Positions 9,292 to 18,916 are shown, counted from the stretch's first letter. The stretch: DNA of 64,000 nucleotides from Euzebyella marina (GCF_014855515.1 NZ_JACYFK010000007.1:1-64000); one strand, 5' to 3'. Numbers and translations are program-made. The notes: generated by a model from the sequence alone, not told the origin.

Positions 9292-9749
9292 TGTTCCCGT
9301 TTTTCAAGTCTCTCAATCATGGATTTCATTTCTGCAATTTCCTTTCGTTGAGCTTCAATAATGTCGTCCGCCAATCTTTTGACCTCCGGATCAGTAATAT
9401 TAGCCCTTTCACTTGTCAATATGGCTATGGAATGATGTGGAATCATCGCTTTCATCCATTTAACATCATTAATCGGTTTTTGATAGCGCACTAGGTACGT
9501 TGCTAGCCCCATGATTAATAGGCTCAAACCTACAATTAGGCTATTCTTCCGACGAGAAGGATACATATCTCTCATAAAGAAATACATAATTAATGACATT
9601 CCGGAAACACCAATTATTGTCATGTACATGCGTGTCCAGCTAAAGAACACGTGGCTAAGTTCATAGGTATTGAAATACATCGTGACATACATAGATATTC
9701 CAGAGCACACGAGCATCATCAAAAAATTTAAATATTTATCTAACTTCAT
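9288..9749 (-). CDS. DUF305 domain membrane protein
   Basis: 153 residues from the ATG at 9749 (MKLDKYLNF). A longer frame reaches 9812 but adds an unlikely 21-residue extension. Three predicted transmembrane segments fill residues 1-85. The C-terminal part has the DUF305 signature WMKAMIPHHSIAI followed by a charged helix (PEVKRLADDIIEAQRKEIAEM). DUF305 proteins occur in metal-resistance and stress loci, and the His pair plus downstream acidic helix suggests metal or copper binding. That is known only for a few relatives, so it is an inference here. It is convergent with the CYTH-like gene with overlapping stop codons. Confidence 0.88.
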   Translation of the reverse strand: MKLDKYLNFLMMLVCSGISMYVTMYFNTYELSHVFFSWTRMYMTIIGVSGMSLIMYFFMRDMYPSRRKNSLIVGLSLLIMGLATYLVRYQKPINDVKWMKAMIPHHSIAILTSERANITDPEVKRLADDIIEAQRKEIAEMKSMIERLEKREH

Positions 9750-9941
9750 AGTACTTGTTTTATGTGGAAAGACAATAAATCTAGAGAAAACATAAAATTT
9801 TAAATGATTCAAAAAAGGTAGAGTTTAATTCAATTTGAAGACACTGCCTAAAAATGGGGTTGTTTACCTCTAAGGAAAGAAGCAACAATTAAATTAAAAT
9901 TAATTATCATCTTGAAATATTCGAAAAGCTACCTTTACTGG

Positions 9942-12377
9942 CTACAGTAATTTTTCTAATTCCTCCAAAGAATCCTCAAGATTAGACTTTTCGAATAGCA
10001 TAGGGCTAAAGACATCCCCCACATCAAGAATCCTTTGTTGTATATCATTTAAGGTAAAATATTGCGCACTGTCAATATGTCCCAATTCTTCCAACAGAAA
10101 AGGGGTCGAAATTGGCGCCTTCGGTAGTGGTCTAATAGAGTAGGTAGAAGCAACTGTTTGACCCCGCCTGTTCTGAAGATAATCCAAATAAATTTTCCCA
10201 TTTCTCTTTTTGATGGTACGTTGCAAAGTAGTTAATTCAGGTAATCTCTTTTCAACAACTATACAAATCAGTTTAATAAAATCACGTACCTCCTCATAGC
10301 TATATTCCGCCCCCATTGGAATATACACATGAATTCCTTTAGAACCAGATAGTTTATAATATGATTTTAGTTGTAATTCATTCAATAACTCAGCCAAAAC
10401 TTTAGTAACTATAATAATGTCGCTGAATGATTTGGTTACTGGAGGGTCTAAATCAATAATGGCATAATCGGGTTTTTCTAGACTATATTTTCTGGAATTC
10501 CAAGGATTTATCTCGATGCACCCTAAGTTAGCCATGTAAAGTAATGTCGCTGCATTTTGACAAAGCAGATAATTAATTTCCCTATCACTTGATTTCGAAT
10601 AGATATTCAAGCTTCCAGCCCATTCGGGTAAGAAATCAACGTCCTTCTGATAAAAGCCTTCATTTTCAATTCCTTCGGGAAATCTATGTAAACTTTGAGG
10701 CCTATCCTTTAGGTATGGAATTATATAATCGGAGATACTTAAATAGTAATCTATTAGATGGTATTTACTTTTTTTGGATTCCTTCCAAAGTATTTTGTCC
10801 AAATTTGAAATAGGTACTTTGAATCCATCAACATCGACGTACTCTTTTATACTGCCTCCTCTTGGAATTGGTTCATCCCGATTTATTAAAGAGTTATCGT
10901 GATCAATTGAATCTATAACGGGCTCTTCCCAATTCACCACTCTTTTAAAGACGGGTTGTCTCAAAAGGTTGTTTTTTGTCTTTTCTCTGAAATTGACTTC
11001 GCAAACCAACTTGGGACGAAGCCAAATCACTTTTTTTCCCTTTAATTTTATGGAGCTTTTAAATGGCGAATTTAATGTTTCAAACGAAGACATAATTCTT
11101 TTCAAATCATATTTCAGATCACTTCCAAAGCCCACACCGCAATTACCTATGTAAATAAGATTTCCATTAGCCTCTTTTTTCCCAAGTATTATTGAACTAA
11201 ATGTCTCTCCTTGATCAGCAACAACATACCCACATATGATAGCGTCAATACTGTTACTTAACTTAATTTTCAACCAGTTCTCCGATCTTGTGCCTATCGC
11301 ATAGTGGGAGTAAATTTCCTTTGCGATTATACCCTCCATTCCTGATTTTTTAGCCATCTCCAACAATGTCGTACCCATACCTTCAATATGGTCGCAAAAT
11401 CTGGTAATGGATAAGTCTTCTAATACATTTGGAATTAAACTTTTTCGATCCAATAAAGGCAGATTGAGCATACTATGACCATTTAAATAGATCATATCAA
11501 ATACATAATATCTCAAGATACCGCCGGAATCAGGGTAGTTATGCAATTCTCCGAATTGAGAAATCCCTTGTTCATTTAGTATAACAACCTCCCCATCCAA
11601 AATTACATCGTTATCCAGAGATTTAAGCTCATCAACCAGAATCGGAAATTTGCTATTATAACTAACGCCATTTCTCGACTGCAACAAAACACCCTTATCG
11701 GAAATATGGGCTATTAATCTATAACCATCCCATTTTAATTCATAAATCCAGTTGGGGTCATTAAAAACCTTATCTCTAACAGTTGCTAGCATGGGAGAAA
11801 GAATTAATCCTGGCCTTAGATTCTTGGGATAAGTAAAGTTTTCCGTACCATCTGTAAAGGACTCGGCATCATATAAACCATTAACGGCAAATTCATCCTT
11901 TTTTTTAATCATAAGCCATTGTTCTTTTCCAGATTTCCATCCAGTTCGAACCAATGAATAATTTCCCTTAATATTTTGCCCATTAAAGAACAATTTTAAA
12001 TTTCCTTGTTTAAGGGAAATTGAAATTTCAGAGACGTTGTTCATTCCATCTACCGTGTAGATTCCAAAATCCCAAATCTCCATTTCTCCAGCACCGTAAT
12101 TCCCTTTGGGAATAGTACCCTCAAAATTCAGATACGAGACCGGATGGTCTTCCGTCCGCACCGCTAATCGTTTATCAGCAGGATTCAAAGAAGGACCTTT
12201 CGGAATGGCCCAACTCTTCAGAACACCGTCTATTTCTAACCTTAAATCATAGTGTAATTTTCTAGAAGAATGTCTTTGTATAACAAATCGATTATTACCG
12301 CCAATTGGGGAAATTTTACCAATGGGTTCCGAAGTTGTTGAAAATTCTCGTTTACTATTATATTCGTCTAAGCTCAC
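9942..12377 (-). CDS. ligD: Multifunctional DNA ligase D (phosphoesterase-ligase-polymerase)
   Basis: 811 residues. Domain order is 3'-phosphoesterase (about 30-170; FVIQRHSSRKLHYDLRLE with H36, H42, D44, and DHPV with H78), ATP-dependent ligase (about 190-510; nucleotidyl-lysine motif ELKWDGYRL, then DGEVVIL and EGIIAKE motifs), and archaeo-eukaryotic primase-like polymerase (about 530-811; DYAIIDLDPP metal-binding residues and a KLSGSKGIHVYIP motif). All three activities appear intact. With Ku it seals double-strand breaks by non-homologous end joining, mainly in non-growing or dried cells. Its start lies 3 bp after the stop of ku, so the two form an operon. Confidence 0.97.
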   Translation of the reverse strand: MSLDEYNSKREFSTTSEPIGKISPIGGNNRFVIQRHSSRKLHYDLRLEIDGVLKSWAIPKGPSLNPADKRLAVRTEDHPVSYLNFEGTIPKGNYGAGEMEIWDFGIYTVDGMNNVSEISISLKQGNLKLFFNGQNIKGNYSLVRTGWKSGKEQWLMIKKKDEFAVNGLYDAESFTDGTENFTYPKNLRPGLILSPMLATVRDKVFNDPNWIYELKWDGYRLIAHISDKGVLLQSRNGVSYNSKFPILVDELKSLDNDVILDGEVVILNEQGISQFGELHNYPDSGGILRYYVFDMIYLNGHSMLNLPLLDRKSLIPNVLEDLSITRFCDHIEGMGTTLLEMAKKSGMEGIIAKEIYSHYAIGTRSENWLKIKLSNSIDAIICGYVVADQGETFSSIILGKKEANGNLIYIGNCGVGFGSDLKYDLKRIMSSFETLNSPFKSSIKLKGKKVIWLRPKLVCEVNFREKTKNNLLRQPVFKRVVNWEEPVIDSIDHDNSLINRDEPIPRGGSIKEYVDVDGFKVPISNLDKILWKESKKSKYHLIDYYLSISDYIIPYLKDRPQSLHRFPEGIENEGFYQKDVDFLPEWAGSLNIYSKSSDREINYLLCQNAATLLYMANLGCIEINPWNSRKYSLEKPDYAIIDLDPPVTKSFSDIIIVTKVLAELLNELQLKSYYKLSGSKGIHVYIPMGAEYSYEEVRDFIKLICIVVEKRLPELTTLQRTIKKRNGKIYLDYLQNRRGQTVASTYSIRPLPKAPISTPFLLEELGHIDSAQYFTLNDIQQRILDVGDVFSPMLFEKSNLEDSLEELEKLL

Positions 12378-12380
12378 AGT

Positions 12381-13154
12381 CTAGGATGCCTTTTTCTTTC
12401 TTTTTTCCAAACTAGCTTTAAGTTGTGCCATTAAGTCTTTGGCTTCAGTAGGCTTCGACTCAAAAGTTTCCCGTTTTATTTGAGAACCTTTAGCTTTCGA
12501 TTCAATTATCTTTAAAAGTTGCTCATTATACACATCCTTAAACTTCTTAAAATCGAATTTCTCAGTATACTGTTCTATTAATGAATGTGCCATATCTAGC
12601 TCTTTCTTACTTACTTTTAATTGTGGTAAATCGAGTTCATCAGTATTTCTAATCTCATCTTCAAATCGGATTACATGAAGAACCAATGCATCTTTGTAAT
12701 TACCAATTAGAGAGAGATGTTCCTTCTGCCTCATAACGAATGTTGCCACACCTAGCTTTTTCTTATCCTTCAATGCTTTCCTTAACAAGGCATATGCCTT
12801 CTCACCTCCTTTTTGAGGCTGAATAAAATATGGTTTTTTAAATAGGACATCTGCCACTTCATTTTCCAATACAAATTGCTCAATATCAATAGTTTTACTT
12901 TTTTTCATATTGGCATTCTCAAAATCTTCCTTTTCTAAAATAATGTACTTATCATTCTTCTTATATCCTTTGACAATATCTTTCCATTCGACTTCTTTAC
13001 CAGTTTTCTCATTAATGCGTTTGTAACGAATACGAGAGCCATCATGGCTATCTAACATATCGAGCTCCAAGGCACGCTCTTCCGACCCCGAATAAAGCTT
13101 AATTGGTATGGTAACTAGACCAAAATTTATAGAGCCATTCCAAATTGATCTCAT
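12381..13154 (-). CDS. ku: Bacterial Ku end-binding protein
   Basis: 257 residues, the usual length for bacterial Ku. It begins MRSIWNGSINFGLVTIPIKLY, the family start, and contains the GSRIRYKRI, WKDIVKGYKK, PYFIQPQKGGEKAYALLRKAL and HVIRFEDEIR segments of the Ku core (ring and bridge), followed by a Lys-rich tail (RKKKAS) that aids DNA threading in other species. It recruits LigD to broken ends. It is first gene of a two-gene operon with ligD. Confidence 0.97.
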   Translation of the reverse strand: MRSIWNGSINFGLVTIPIKLYSGSEERALELDMLDSHDGSRIRYKRINEKTGKEVEWKDIVKGYKKNDKYIILEKEDFENANMKKSKTIDIEQFVLENEVADVLFKKPYFIQPQKGGEKAYALLRKALKDKKKLGVATFVMRQKEHLSLIGNYKDALVLHVIRFEDEIRNTDELDLPQLKVSKKELDMAHSLIEQYTEKFDFKKFKDVYNEQLLKIIESKAKGSQIKRETFESKPTEAKDLMAQLKASLEKRKKKAS

Positions 13155-13300
13155 GGAAATTAGATTAAATGAAGAATTTAATTTTTTTATATATTAAAAA
13201 GTAGTGTTCACTATTAACTCTTAGTATTCGATTGAAATATAATTCTAAAATAACTCTGTAATGAATTCAAAAAGAGACAATTTTAATCCGGTCAAAATGA

Positions 13301-13741
13301 CTAAGAAAACATTGAAAAGATGGAATAGTTTACCAACCCAAATACCACATGGGCACCGATCAGCTGCATATAAAACGTTGAAAGCTTAGTGCCCTTAGGT
13401 TTGCCATAAGAGCTTATCATGGCACACCACCCTACCACACCGATTAAACCTGCCAATAATCCAAAGATACCTCCCATTAATAACGTCTTTGGCAATGTAT
13501 GGCATAGATATAAAAAATGAAGTCCGAGTGACATGAAAAAACCTATTAGAAAATGAATTAACCATCCCCTATAGTTATTATCATTTAGCGATGTATTCCC
13601 ATCGTGGTTATTTGAAAAGAGCCGATTAAGAAGATGAGCTTCATTTAGCTTCAACTCCACTAAGAATTCAAGGAGTTGGCTATAAAGAGTCATAATAGCG
13701 GTACCAGTAATTGCCGCTAACAGAGTAACAGTCAATTCCAT
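13301..13741 (-). CDS. Unknown four-helix membrane protein
   Basis: 146 residues with four hydrophobic segments (about 3-25, 60-80, 85-108 and 120-142). An Asn-rich loop near 44-57 follows the first helix. The gene lies alone upstream of ku on the same strand, 146 bp away, with an AT-rich gap between, so co-transcription is possible but not evident. The pattern resembles small uncharacterised Bacteroidetes integral membrane proteins. No family can be named with confidence and no catalytic motif is visible. Confidence 0.6.
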   Translation of the reverse strand: MELTVTLLAAITGTAIMTLYSQLLEFLVELKLNEAHLLNRLFSNNHDGNTSLNDNNYRGWLIHFLIGFFMSLGLHFLYLCHTLPKTLLMGGIFGLLAGLIGVVGWCAMISSYGKPKGTKLSTFYMQLIGAHVVFGLVNYSIFSMFS

Positions 13742-13999
13742 AAGATATTATGAATTTTACAAAACAAAAATAAAGATGTTGATAAAAGAGAATTATTTCT
13801 ATTGAGAATTAAATTGATTTAGAAAATATCAAATTACTAAAAATTCTTCTTATGATTCATAGGGAATATTTTGCAAATGCTAGATAGGGCATTGGTAATT
13901 TAGCGTAATTAATAAACATGATTAGCAAAGTCAATATTTGTACGGATACGATTACCTAGCCAATTGCAAGCCTTTTACTTTTAGAAGAAAATTGTAATC

Positions 14000-14098
14000 A
14001 TGGCCTTATTCAATAGTCCAAAAAAACAAAATCTGATAATTATGAGCATTATAGCCCTTATAATATTAATAATTATTTCAATGACCTTAATGTCTTAA
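14000..14098 (+). CDS. Possible 32-residue membrane peptide
   Basis: A short ATG frame (MALFNSPKKQNLIIMSIIAL...) encodes a basic N-terminus and a single hydrophobic helix of about 18 residues, ending at a TAA. It precedes the SemiSWEET gene by 29 bp on the same strand. The composition, Lys-rich then a membrane helix, is that of a real small membrane protein, but AT-rich DNA can produce such frames by chance and no ribosome binding site is clear. Confidence 0.35.
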   Translation: MALFNSPKKQNLIIMSIIALIILIIISMTLMS

Positions 14099-14127
14099 AC
14101 TGATGAGCACTACTAAAACTTTTTAGG

Positions 14128-14385
14128 ATGACGGAAACCATCGGTATTATGGCAGGAATCTTCACAACCATTGCTGCGATTCCTCAAATTGTGCGGGCCA
14201 TAAAAAATAGAGGAGTAAAAGATGTTTCGCCCTTCATGTTTATAATATTGATAATTGGTGTTAGCCTATGGACTTGGTATGGTTTTTTAAAGAATGACCT
14301 ACCGATAATAATTACGAATGGAATAAGTACTTTATTTAATGCAATTATGCTCCTTTTAATTATTAAATATAGAGATATAAAGTAA
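14128..14385 (+). CDS. SemiSWEET sugar transporter
   Basis: 85 residues, three transmembrane helices, with the PQ-loop motif IAAIPQIVRAIKNRGVKDVS (P19-Q20). This length and the WTWYGF and NGISTLFNAIMLLL segments are characteristic of bacterial SemiSWEETs, which dimerise to form a bidirectional sugar pore in the inner membrane. The second-helix Trp and third-helix Asn that line the pocket in known structures are present. The substrate cannot be predicted. It stands alone on the plus strand. Confidence 0.93.
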   Translation: MTETIGIMAGIFTTIAAIPQIVRAIKNRGVKDVSPFMFIILIIGVSLWTWYGFLKNDLPIIITNGISTLFNAIMLLLIIKYRDIK

Positions 14386-14572
14386 TTAAAATGACTCTAG
14401 TTCGGACCTATATAATTTAAATTCATTCAAGTGCTCCCAAATTTCATTTACTAGTATTAATAGACAGAGAATAACACTTTGGACAGCATGAATAGACTCT
14501 GTAAGTAAATGAAATAGGGACATGTTAATGGGAATTCAGCTAATGCGATATTGAAAAAATCATTGTGAAACT

Positions 14573-15106
14573 TCAACTATTTTTTTCGTCGTCGTTCATT
14601 GCCAAAGGGTGGTCTTGCATTCCGAGTCCAACGATTTTAATAATATTTACAACCGTATTTTTAAGCATGAGAACTACCACGATGAGTGCACCACTCAATA
14701 TGGCACTTACACCTAATGTAATGTAGTAAATGATGGTAAACCACTCCGGCGGTATGCTATCTGACTCGGTTATAGGCAAATTAAAAATCAAAAAAGAAAG
14801 TAATGAAACAATAAATATTACCGTATCAAGCTGAGCAATTTGCATCACATGCAAATAATGATCCTTTTTTAGCTTTGAATTACTGGTAGAGCTAAGTCCC
14901 AATAAAGTTAAAAGTAAGGCCAGTATACTAGCCGAGGCCAGGACGATTGTATTGCATAATACATTAAGTCCTGAGAGAGAATTCTTGATTAAAACTTTTG
15001 CCTCATACCCGCTCAGCTTACCTAATAAAAAAGTTCCACTCAATAAGAATAATATTGCAAAGACTCCTCCCCATATAGCCTTCTTGGTTGATGTTGAAAT
15101 ATACAT
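14573..15106 (-). CDS. Unknown four-helix membrane protein
   Basis: 177 residues with four predicted membrane helices at about 8-28, 48-70, 90-110 and 124-148, a short cytoplasmic KLKKDHYLHV loop between helices two and three, and a charged tail ending DDEKNS. No conserved enzymatic residues are seen. It begins only 14 bp after a strong minus-strand terminator hairpin that ends the upstream small operon, so it either has its own start immediately after or depends on read-through. Related uncharacterised proteins are common in Bacteroidetes, but the family cannot be named. Confidence 0.6.
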   Translation of the reverse strand: MYISTSTKKAIWGGVFAILFLLSGTFLLGKLSGYEAKVLIKNSLSGLNVLCNTIVLASASILALLLTLLGLSSTSNSKLKKDHYLHVMQIAQLDTVIFIVSLLSFLIFNLPITESDSIPPEWFTIIYYITLGVSAILSGALIVVVLMLKNTVVNIIKIVGLGMQDHPLAMNDDEKNS

Positions 15107-15119
15107 GACATTTTGATTT

Positions 15120-15151
15120 AAAGAGCGGTACTCCTAACCGTACCGCCCTTT
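15120..15151 (-). terminator. Intrinsic terminator or attenuator
   Basis: Twelve-pair inverted repeat (AAAGGGCGGTAC / GTACCGCTCTTT read on the minus strand, 8-nt loop). One pair is G-U on the minus strand but A-C on the plus strand, so the stem is complete only in minus-strand RNA. It is followed by a short TTTAAAT run. It ends the 15353-15784 / 15200-15337 unit just before the next minus-strand start codon. Confidence 0.72.
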
Positions 15152-15199
15152 CAACATAGTGATAATTAACAGCTTACTAAGATTATTTTATTCTAAAAT

Positions 15200-15337
15200 C
15201 TATTTTTCTTTAAGAGTCCAAATACGACCTACTTTTGCGCCGAGATAATTTATTGTATTAGAATATAACAAAACCTTTTCTGGCAGGGTAACAGAATTTG
15301 CTAGTATTGGGTCATCCCCGTTTGGTATTTCACTCAT
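15200..15337 (-). CDS. Small 45-residue hypothetical protein
   Basis: The ATG at 15337 opens a 46-codon frame (MSEIPNGDDPILANSVTLPE..., ending GRIWTLKEK). It lies 15 bp downstream of the stop of the 143-residue gene on the same strand and just before a terminator, so it is the last gene of a two-gene operon. Balanced composition with both charged and hydrophobic residues, unlike chance AT-rich frames, supports it. No family was recognised. Confidence 0.5.
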   Translation of the reverse strand: MSEIPNGDDPILANSVTLPEKVLLYSNTINYLGAKVGRIWTLKEK

Positions 15338-15352
15338 GGTTTTCGCTATTGT

Positions 15353-15784
15353 TTAACATAATTCACTGTATTCATGCAACACTTCAAGAATATTTATATT
15401 CTTACGTAAGGTCAAAATTCGATTTTTTATTAAAATTGATAGAGCAATCGGGAGGTTAGGGCTTTCGATTAAAGCGATATAATTATCCAAATTTTCCAAG
15501 TAATAATTGAGGCAATCGGAGATTATTTTTTCAGATTGTTTGGCGTGATAAGTTTTATGGACCCTATCAGTACTTGGTATATTTAAGTAAAAATCTCTTC
15601 CCAAAAAGCTCTCGATAATTGCTTTAAGTTCTCTGTTGTGCAATTTTAATTCATTCAACGATTTTAGAAAAAATGACTTGATTTTCGAGGAACTGAGCTT
15701 CATGTAAGCATTATGAATCAACTGTTCTAAAATCGAATTACTAACGACCACAACTCGAATCTTATCCTTTAAATCTAAATCCAT
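15353..15784 (-). CDS. Unknown all-helical protein
   Basis: 143 residues, predicted almost entirely alpha-helical, with no signal peptide or membrane segment. Amphipathic helices (for example NSILEQLIHNAYMKLSSSKI, then SFFLKSLNELKLHNRELKAI) suggest a four-helix bundle of ferritin-like or DUF2383-like shape, but no paired metal-binding Glu/His motif (ExxH) is clear. It leads a small operon with the 45-residue protein at 15200. Two Lys-rich segments might contact nucleic acid or partner proteins; this is a guess. Confidence 0.6.
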   Translation of the reverse strand: MDLDLKDKIRVVVVSNSILEQLIHNAYMKLSSSKIKSFFLKSLNELKLHNRELKAIIESFLGRDFYLNIPSTDRVHKTYHAKQSEKIISDCLNYYLENLDNYIALIESPNLPIALSILIKNRILTLRKNINILEVLHEYSELC

Positions 15785-16093
15785 CGAAACGACAGTATTA
15801 TAAAATCAAATTTACATTGCACCTCAATATCCGATTAATTCAAATAATCAGAAAATTATCTTTTAAGGTTTTACATGTTTCCTAGAAAAATGTTTTAGAA
15901 CCATATCTTAAGTTAATTTTCTATATCAAGAGGAACGTTTGAAAAACGAAGAAACCGCTGCCTAGCGATCAATCAACTACAACTTTAAAGTTCATGTAAA
16001 CTGGGTTAAGGCCCGATATTACTAAATAATTGATCAATTCAGTCTACGAAAAGTTCACTAAATAAGTTCTCTCCGTGATATGTTTAACACGTA
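15785..16093. other. Intergenic region, 309 bp, no gene seen
   Basis: AT-rich spacer between two minus-strand genes, holding the promoter of the 15784 unit. A 12-bp palindrome AATTGATCAATT lies near 16027-16038. No supported gene or RNA. Confidence 0.4.
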
Positions 16094-17005
16094 TCAACAT
16101 CTAAATTCCTCTAAGTCCGTGGGGAAGACTTTGAGCCCTTTATTCTCAAGCTTTAACTCCAAATTTTGTCTTGACTCTGAATAGAAGATTTCATCATCTA
16201 TATGTATTAGTTCATTCTCGAAGGAAATATTTACTTTAGAAACTTTACAAAAAGTCGAGAAAAGACTTAAATCAGAATTACTGGTACTTCCATTTAATAA
16301 TTTTTTTAAATAATCAACAAAAAAACTCCGTTGATCAATGGTGATCATCAATAAATCTAAAAATCCATCCCTTGTATTTCCCTCGGAGGGAATTGGGATT
16401 TGGGGGCCCAAAAAATGAATATTCATCACTTCGACTAACATAAAGTTTCCTTGGAATGTACCTGAATCTGTCACTATATTTAATTGAACACCCTCAAACC
16501 TCCCGACTAAATCGATTATAGATTGAAGGGCATAGTTAATTTTGTCCTTAGTTGTATGAAATTTTTCTGGGGCATTCTGCATTTCTTGGATTAGATGCGG
16601 GAAGATCCCCAAACCCATACCTTCAAAAAAATTTAATTTTGTAGCATGTCCATTTATAATCCCAAAGTCAAAATTGGTATCATTCTTATTTCTCTCTTGC
16701 AACCTATTTAGCCTCAGCGAATGATATATATTGTTAGCGGTACCAAGTGGCAGTATTTCAATTTCGGGTCTCTTATCTTTTTCAATTTCAAGAATTCTGT
16801 TCATTACTTTCGTTACTGTACCATCACCGCCTGCTATGAAAAGTTTAATACCAGGTTTAGGAGAAAATTTTCTCCATGCATCCTCATCCTTTGTAGAGGT
16901 ATAGGTTACCGAATAATCATAGGACGTCATTAGATTTATAATGAATTTTTTGTTGTGCAATCCACAGCCCGCAGTAGGATTGTGCACAATTTGAGCATAC
17001 TTCAT
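16094..17005 (-). CDS. Diacylglycerol kinase-family lipid kinase
   Basis: 303 residues of the YegS/DgkB/BmrU type. N-terminal NPTAGCG motif (9-15), nucleotide-binding AGGDGTVTKV (about 57-66), ILPLGTANNI (about 83-92) and a C-terminal beta-sandwich with DGFLDLLMI and IHIDDE segments. Members phosphorylate diacylglycerol or a related lipid using ATP on the cytoplasmic face of the membrane. It is transcribed alone. A second, more compact paralogue lies at 20874 beside an App1-like phosphatidate phosphatase, suggesting a lipid phosphorylation/dephosphorylation theme in this stretch. Confidence 0.9.
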   Translation of the reverse strand: MKYAQIVHNPTAGCGLHNKKFIINLMTSYDYSVTYTSTKDEDAWRKFSPKPGIKLFIAGGDGTVTKVMNRILEIEKDKRPEIEILPLGTANNIYHSLRLNRLQERNKNDTNFDFGIINGHATKLNFFEGMGLGIFPHLIQEMQNAPEKFHTTKDKINYALQSIIDLVGRFEGVQLNIVTDSGTFQGNFMLVEVMNIHFLGPQIPIPSEGNTRDGFLDLLMITIDQRSFFVDYLKKLLNGSTSNSDLSLFSTFCKVSKVNISFENELIHIDDEIFYSESRQNLELKLENKGLKVFPTDLEEFRC

Positions 17006-17160
17006 TTTGAGCTGTCATTATATGTTTTACCCTATAAATTTCAGTTTATTATGCTTTTAATACTACCTCATTTAAAACAAAAATTTCTCCTTTCAAGTCA
17101 ATTTTATGGAAGCATAAGGTTTTAATATTATGTATTTTACAATTGCAAAAATTCGATATA

Positions 17161-17892
17161 ATGAAAATATTAGTAACAAATGATGATGGAATCTACAGTC
17201 CAGGAATCTTCAGTCTTGCTCAGGTAGCTGCTGAATTTGGCGAGGTGTTGGTGATGGCTCCGGATGTGGAACAATCATCCATGGGACAGGCCATTACTTC
17301 TGGCCGACCCATTACTTATAAAAAATCTCCAATCCATTTTGAAGGTATTGAGGCTTACCGAGTCGCGGGCACACCAGCTGACTGTGTAGCTTTAGGCTTG
17401 CATTTATTCGAAAGTATAGATTTAGTACTTTCAGGAATAAACATTGGCGCCAACTTAGGAAATTCAGCATGGCATTCAGGAACTTTATCTGCAGCCCGGC
17501 AAGCAGTACTTTTTGGAGTAAGGGGCATAGCGTTAAGTGTTTCAGTAGGGAACGATGAACCTGATTTTACTCTTTTAGAACCATTCGTTAAAAAGGCATT
17601 GAATGAGGTGATTACCGAAGAACATAAGTTATTAAATATTAATTTTCCGCAGCACCCCACTGGGGATATAGATTGGACCTCTCAATCAGTGAGACAATAT
17701 GACGGAAGAATTTTGGCCAACGAGAATCCTATGGGAAAGGAGCACTTTTGGTTTACTGTTGTGCCAATAGAACCGGAAGAAAGAGATTCAGACAGGTGGG
17801 CGGTAAAGCATGGAAAGACGAGTATTACGCCGATGGTCTTAAATTTGACAGATCAAAATTACTTAAATAAAAAGCATGTTAAGAATAGCTAA
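17161..17892 (+). CDS. surE: 5'/3'-nucleotidase SurE
   Basis: 243 residues from the ATG at 17161, which gives the canonical family start MKILVTNDDGI; a TTG at 17143 is less likely. Metal-binding D8-D9 in TNDDG, S39 in EQSSMGQA, and the GINIGANLG / WHSGTLSAARQA motifs are present, as is the GTPADCV substrate segment. SurE is a metal-dependent phosphatase acting on nucleoside 5'- and 3'-monophosphates and short polyphosphate, and is a stationary-phase survival protein in E. coli. A chromosomal copy usually sits with lipid A genes. This one, in a stress island, may be an accessory copy. Confidence 0.96.
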   Translation: MKILVTNDDGIYSPGIFSLAQVAAEFGEVLVMAPDVEQSSMGQAITSGRPITYKKSPIHFEGIEAYRVAGTPADCVALGLHLFESIDLVLSGINIGANLGNSAWHSGTLSAARQAVLFGVRGIALSVSVGNDEPDFTLLEPFVKKALNEVITEEHKLLNINFPQHPTGDIDWTSQSVRQYDGRILANENPMGKEHFWFTVVPIEPEERDSDRWAVKHGKTSITPMVLNLTDQNYLNKKHVKNS

Positions 17893-17902
17893 TTACAGTG
17901 CC

Positions 17903-18331
17903 TTAATTATTTCCCGTCATCGATGCCGCCCTCTCTTCTAAGCCATGTATGGCCCACAACACCTTTTCATGTAACTCATTCATTGAGGTAGGTTTTGTTA
18001 GAAAATATGAAGCTCCAGAAGTTATGACTTCCTCTTTGTCTGTAAGATTGGAAGAGGTGGTTAAAATTACCACGGGTATATGCTTATAGGCTGAATTACT
18101 TTTTAGAATTTTCAAACAGGATTTACCGTCCATTTTGGGCATATTCAAGTCCATAAAAATGATGTCTGGAACTATTGTACTATTTGAGTCTAAAAGCTCT
18201 AATGCCTCTTTTCCGTTGTTGGCCGTATAACAGGCAGCAGAGGGGTCAATTACTTCCATAACCTCGCAGAAGAAATCAAGATCATCCATATCATCGTCTA
18301 CTAATAAGTATTTTGAAAATATCCCCATCAT
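17903..18331 (-). CDS. Single-domain response regulator
   Basis: 142 residues. Receiver motifs: D12-D14 acidic cluster (VDDDMDD), phospho-acceptor D61 in IIFMDLNMPKMDG, T in VVILTTSS and K in FLTKPTS. The tail (GLEERAASMTGNN) is short and has no output domain. It is convergent with surE, 10 bp apart. Like the other three receivers in the island, it probably acts by protein interaction or as an intermediate in a phosphorelay; the partner is not encoded next to it. Confidence 0.88.
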   Translation of the reverse strand: MMGIFSKYLLVDDDMDDLDFFCEVMEVIDPSAACYTANNGKEALELLDSNSTIVPDIIFMDLNMPKMDGKSCLKILKSNSAYKHIPVVILTTSSNLTDKEEVITSGASYFLTKPTSMNELHEKVLWAIHGLEERAASMTGNN

Positions 18332-18916
18332 CTAAAATTTAATTATTTATTGTAATTTAAGCATTTCGTCGATTAAAAAATACCGTTTATCGAACAATCT
18401 ATAACAAATTTGAAATTATATTGATTATAGGTTTTACGATTTATGATACAAATAACTAATTGATTAAAGTTTCTATAAATTTTGACCAACTAATTATACA
18501 ATTGTTATTTGCCTGCGGTAGAATTTTAAGTTTAGATAAATCTAATGAAGACATTGATGATGATTATGGCAGCTATTTAAGTTAATTGTATGACATTGGA
18601 GCTCTTCAGAAAAGACGAAATACTCGTATTATATAAGTTCCATTAAGGAAATCGGGAATTCTAAAGATCGTGGGTTGGAACATACTCAGGTATGGAATAT
18701 AGCAGGCCTGGAAAGTACTAACACAAATAACCTAACAAGTTTCTAATACACGAAAATACTCCATATGATTAGAAGATTAATATACGATCTAAAAGATGCT
18801 AAAGAATATTAGTAATAATTATCAAGCAAAATTCTACTAGCGATTACTACTTATGTCTTCAATACGGCAGCAATTTATCCGGGATTATTTAGGGCAAAGT
18901 AGAGCGCACATATAAC
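18332..18916. other. Intergenic region, 585 bp, no gene seen
   Basis: AT-rich, with only very short frames (18 and 15 codons at about 18591 and 18764) that lack supporting context. It must include promoters for the receiver gene at 18331 (minus) and the YihY gene at 18917 (plus). Possibly eroded coding remnants; none could be identified. Confidence 0.4.

Noticed and set aside
18591-18810. Frames of 18 and 15 codons in the 585-bp gap
   Set aside because: Too short, isolated and without context.
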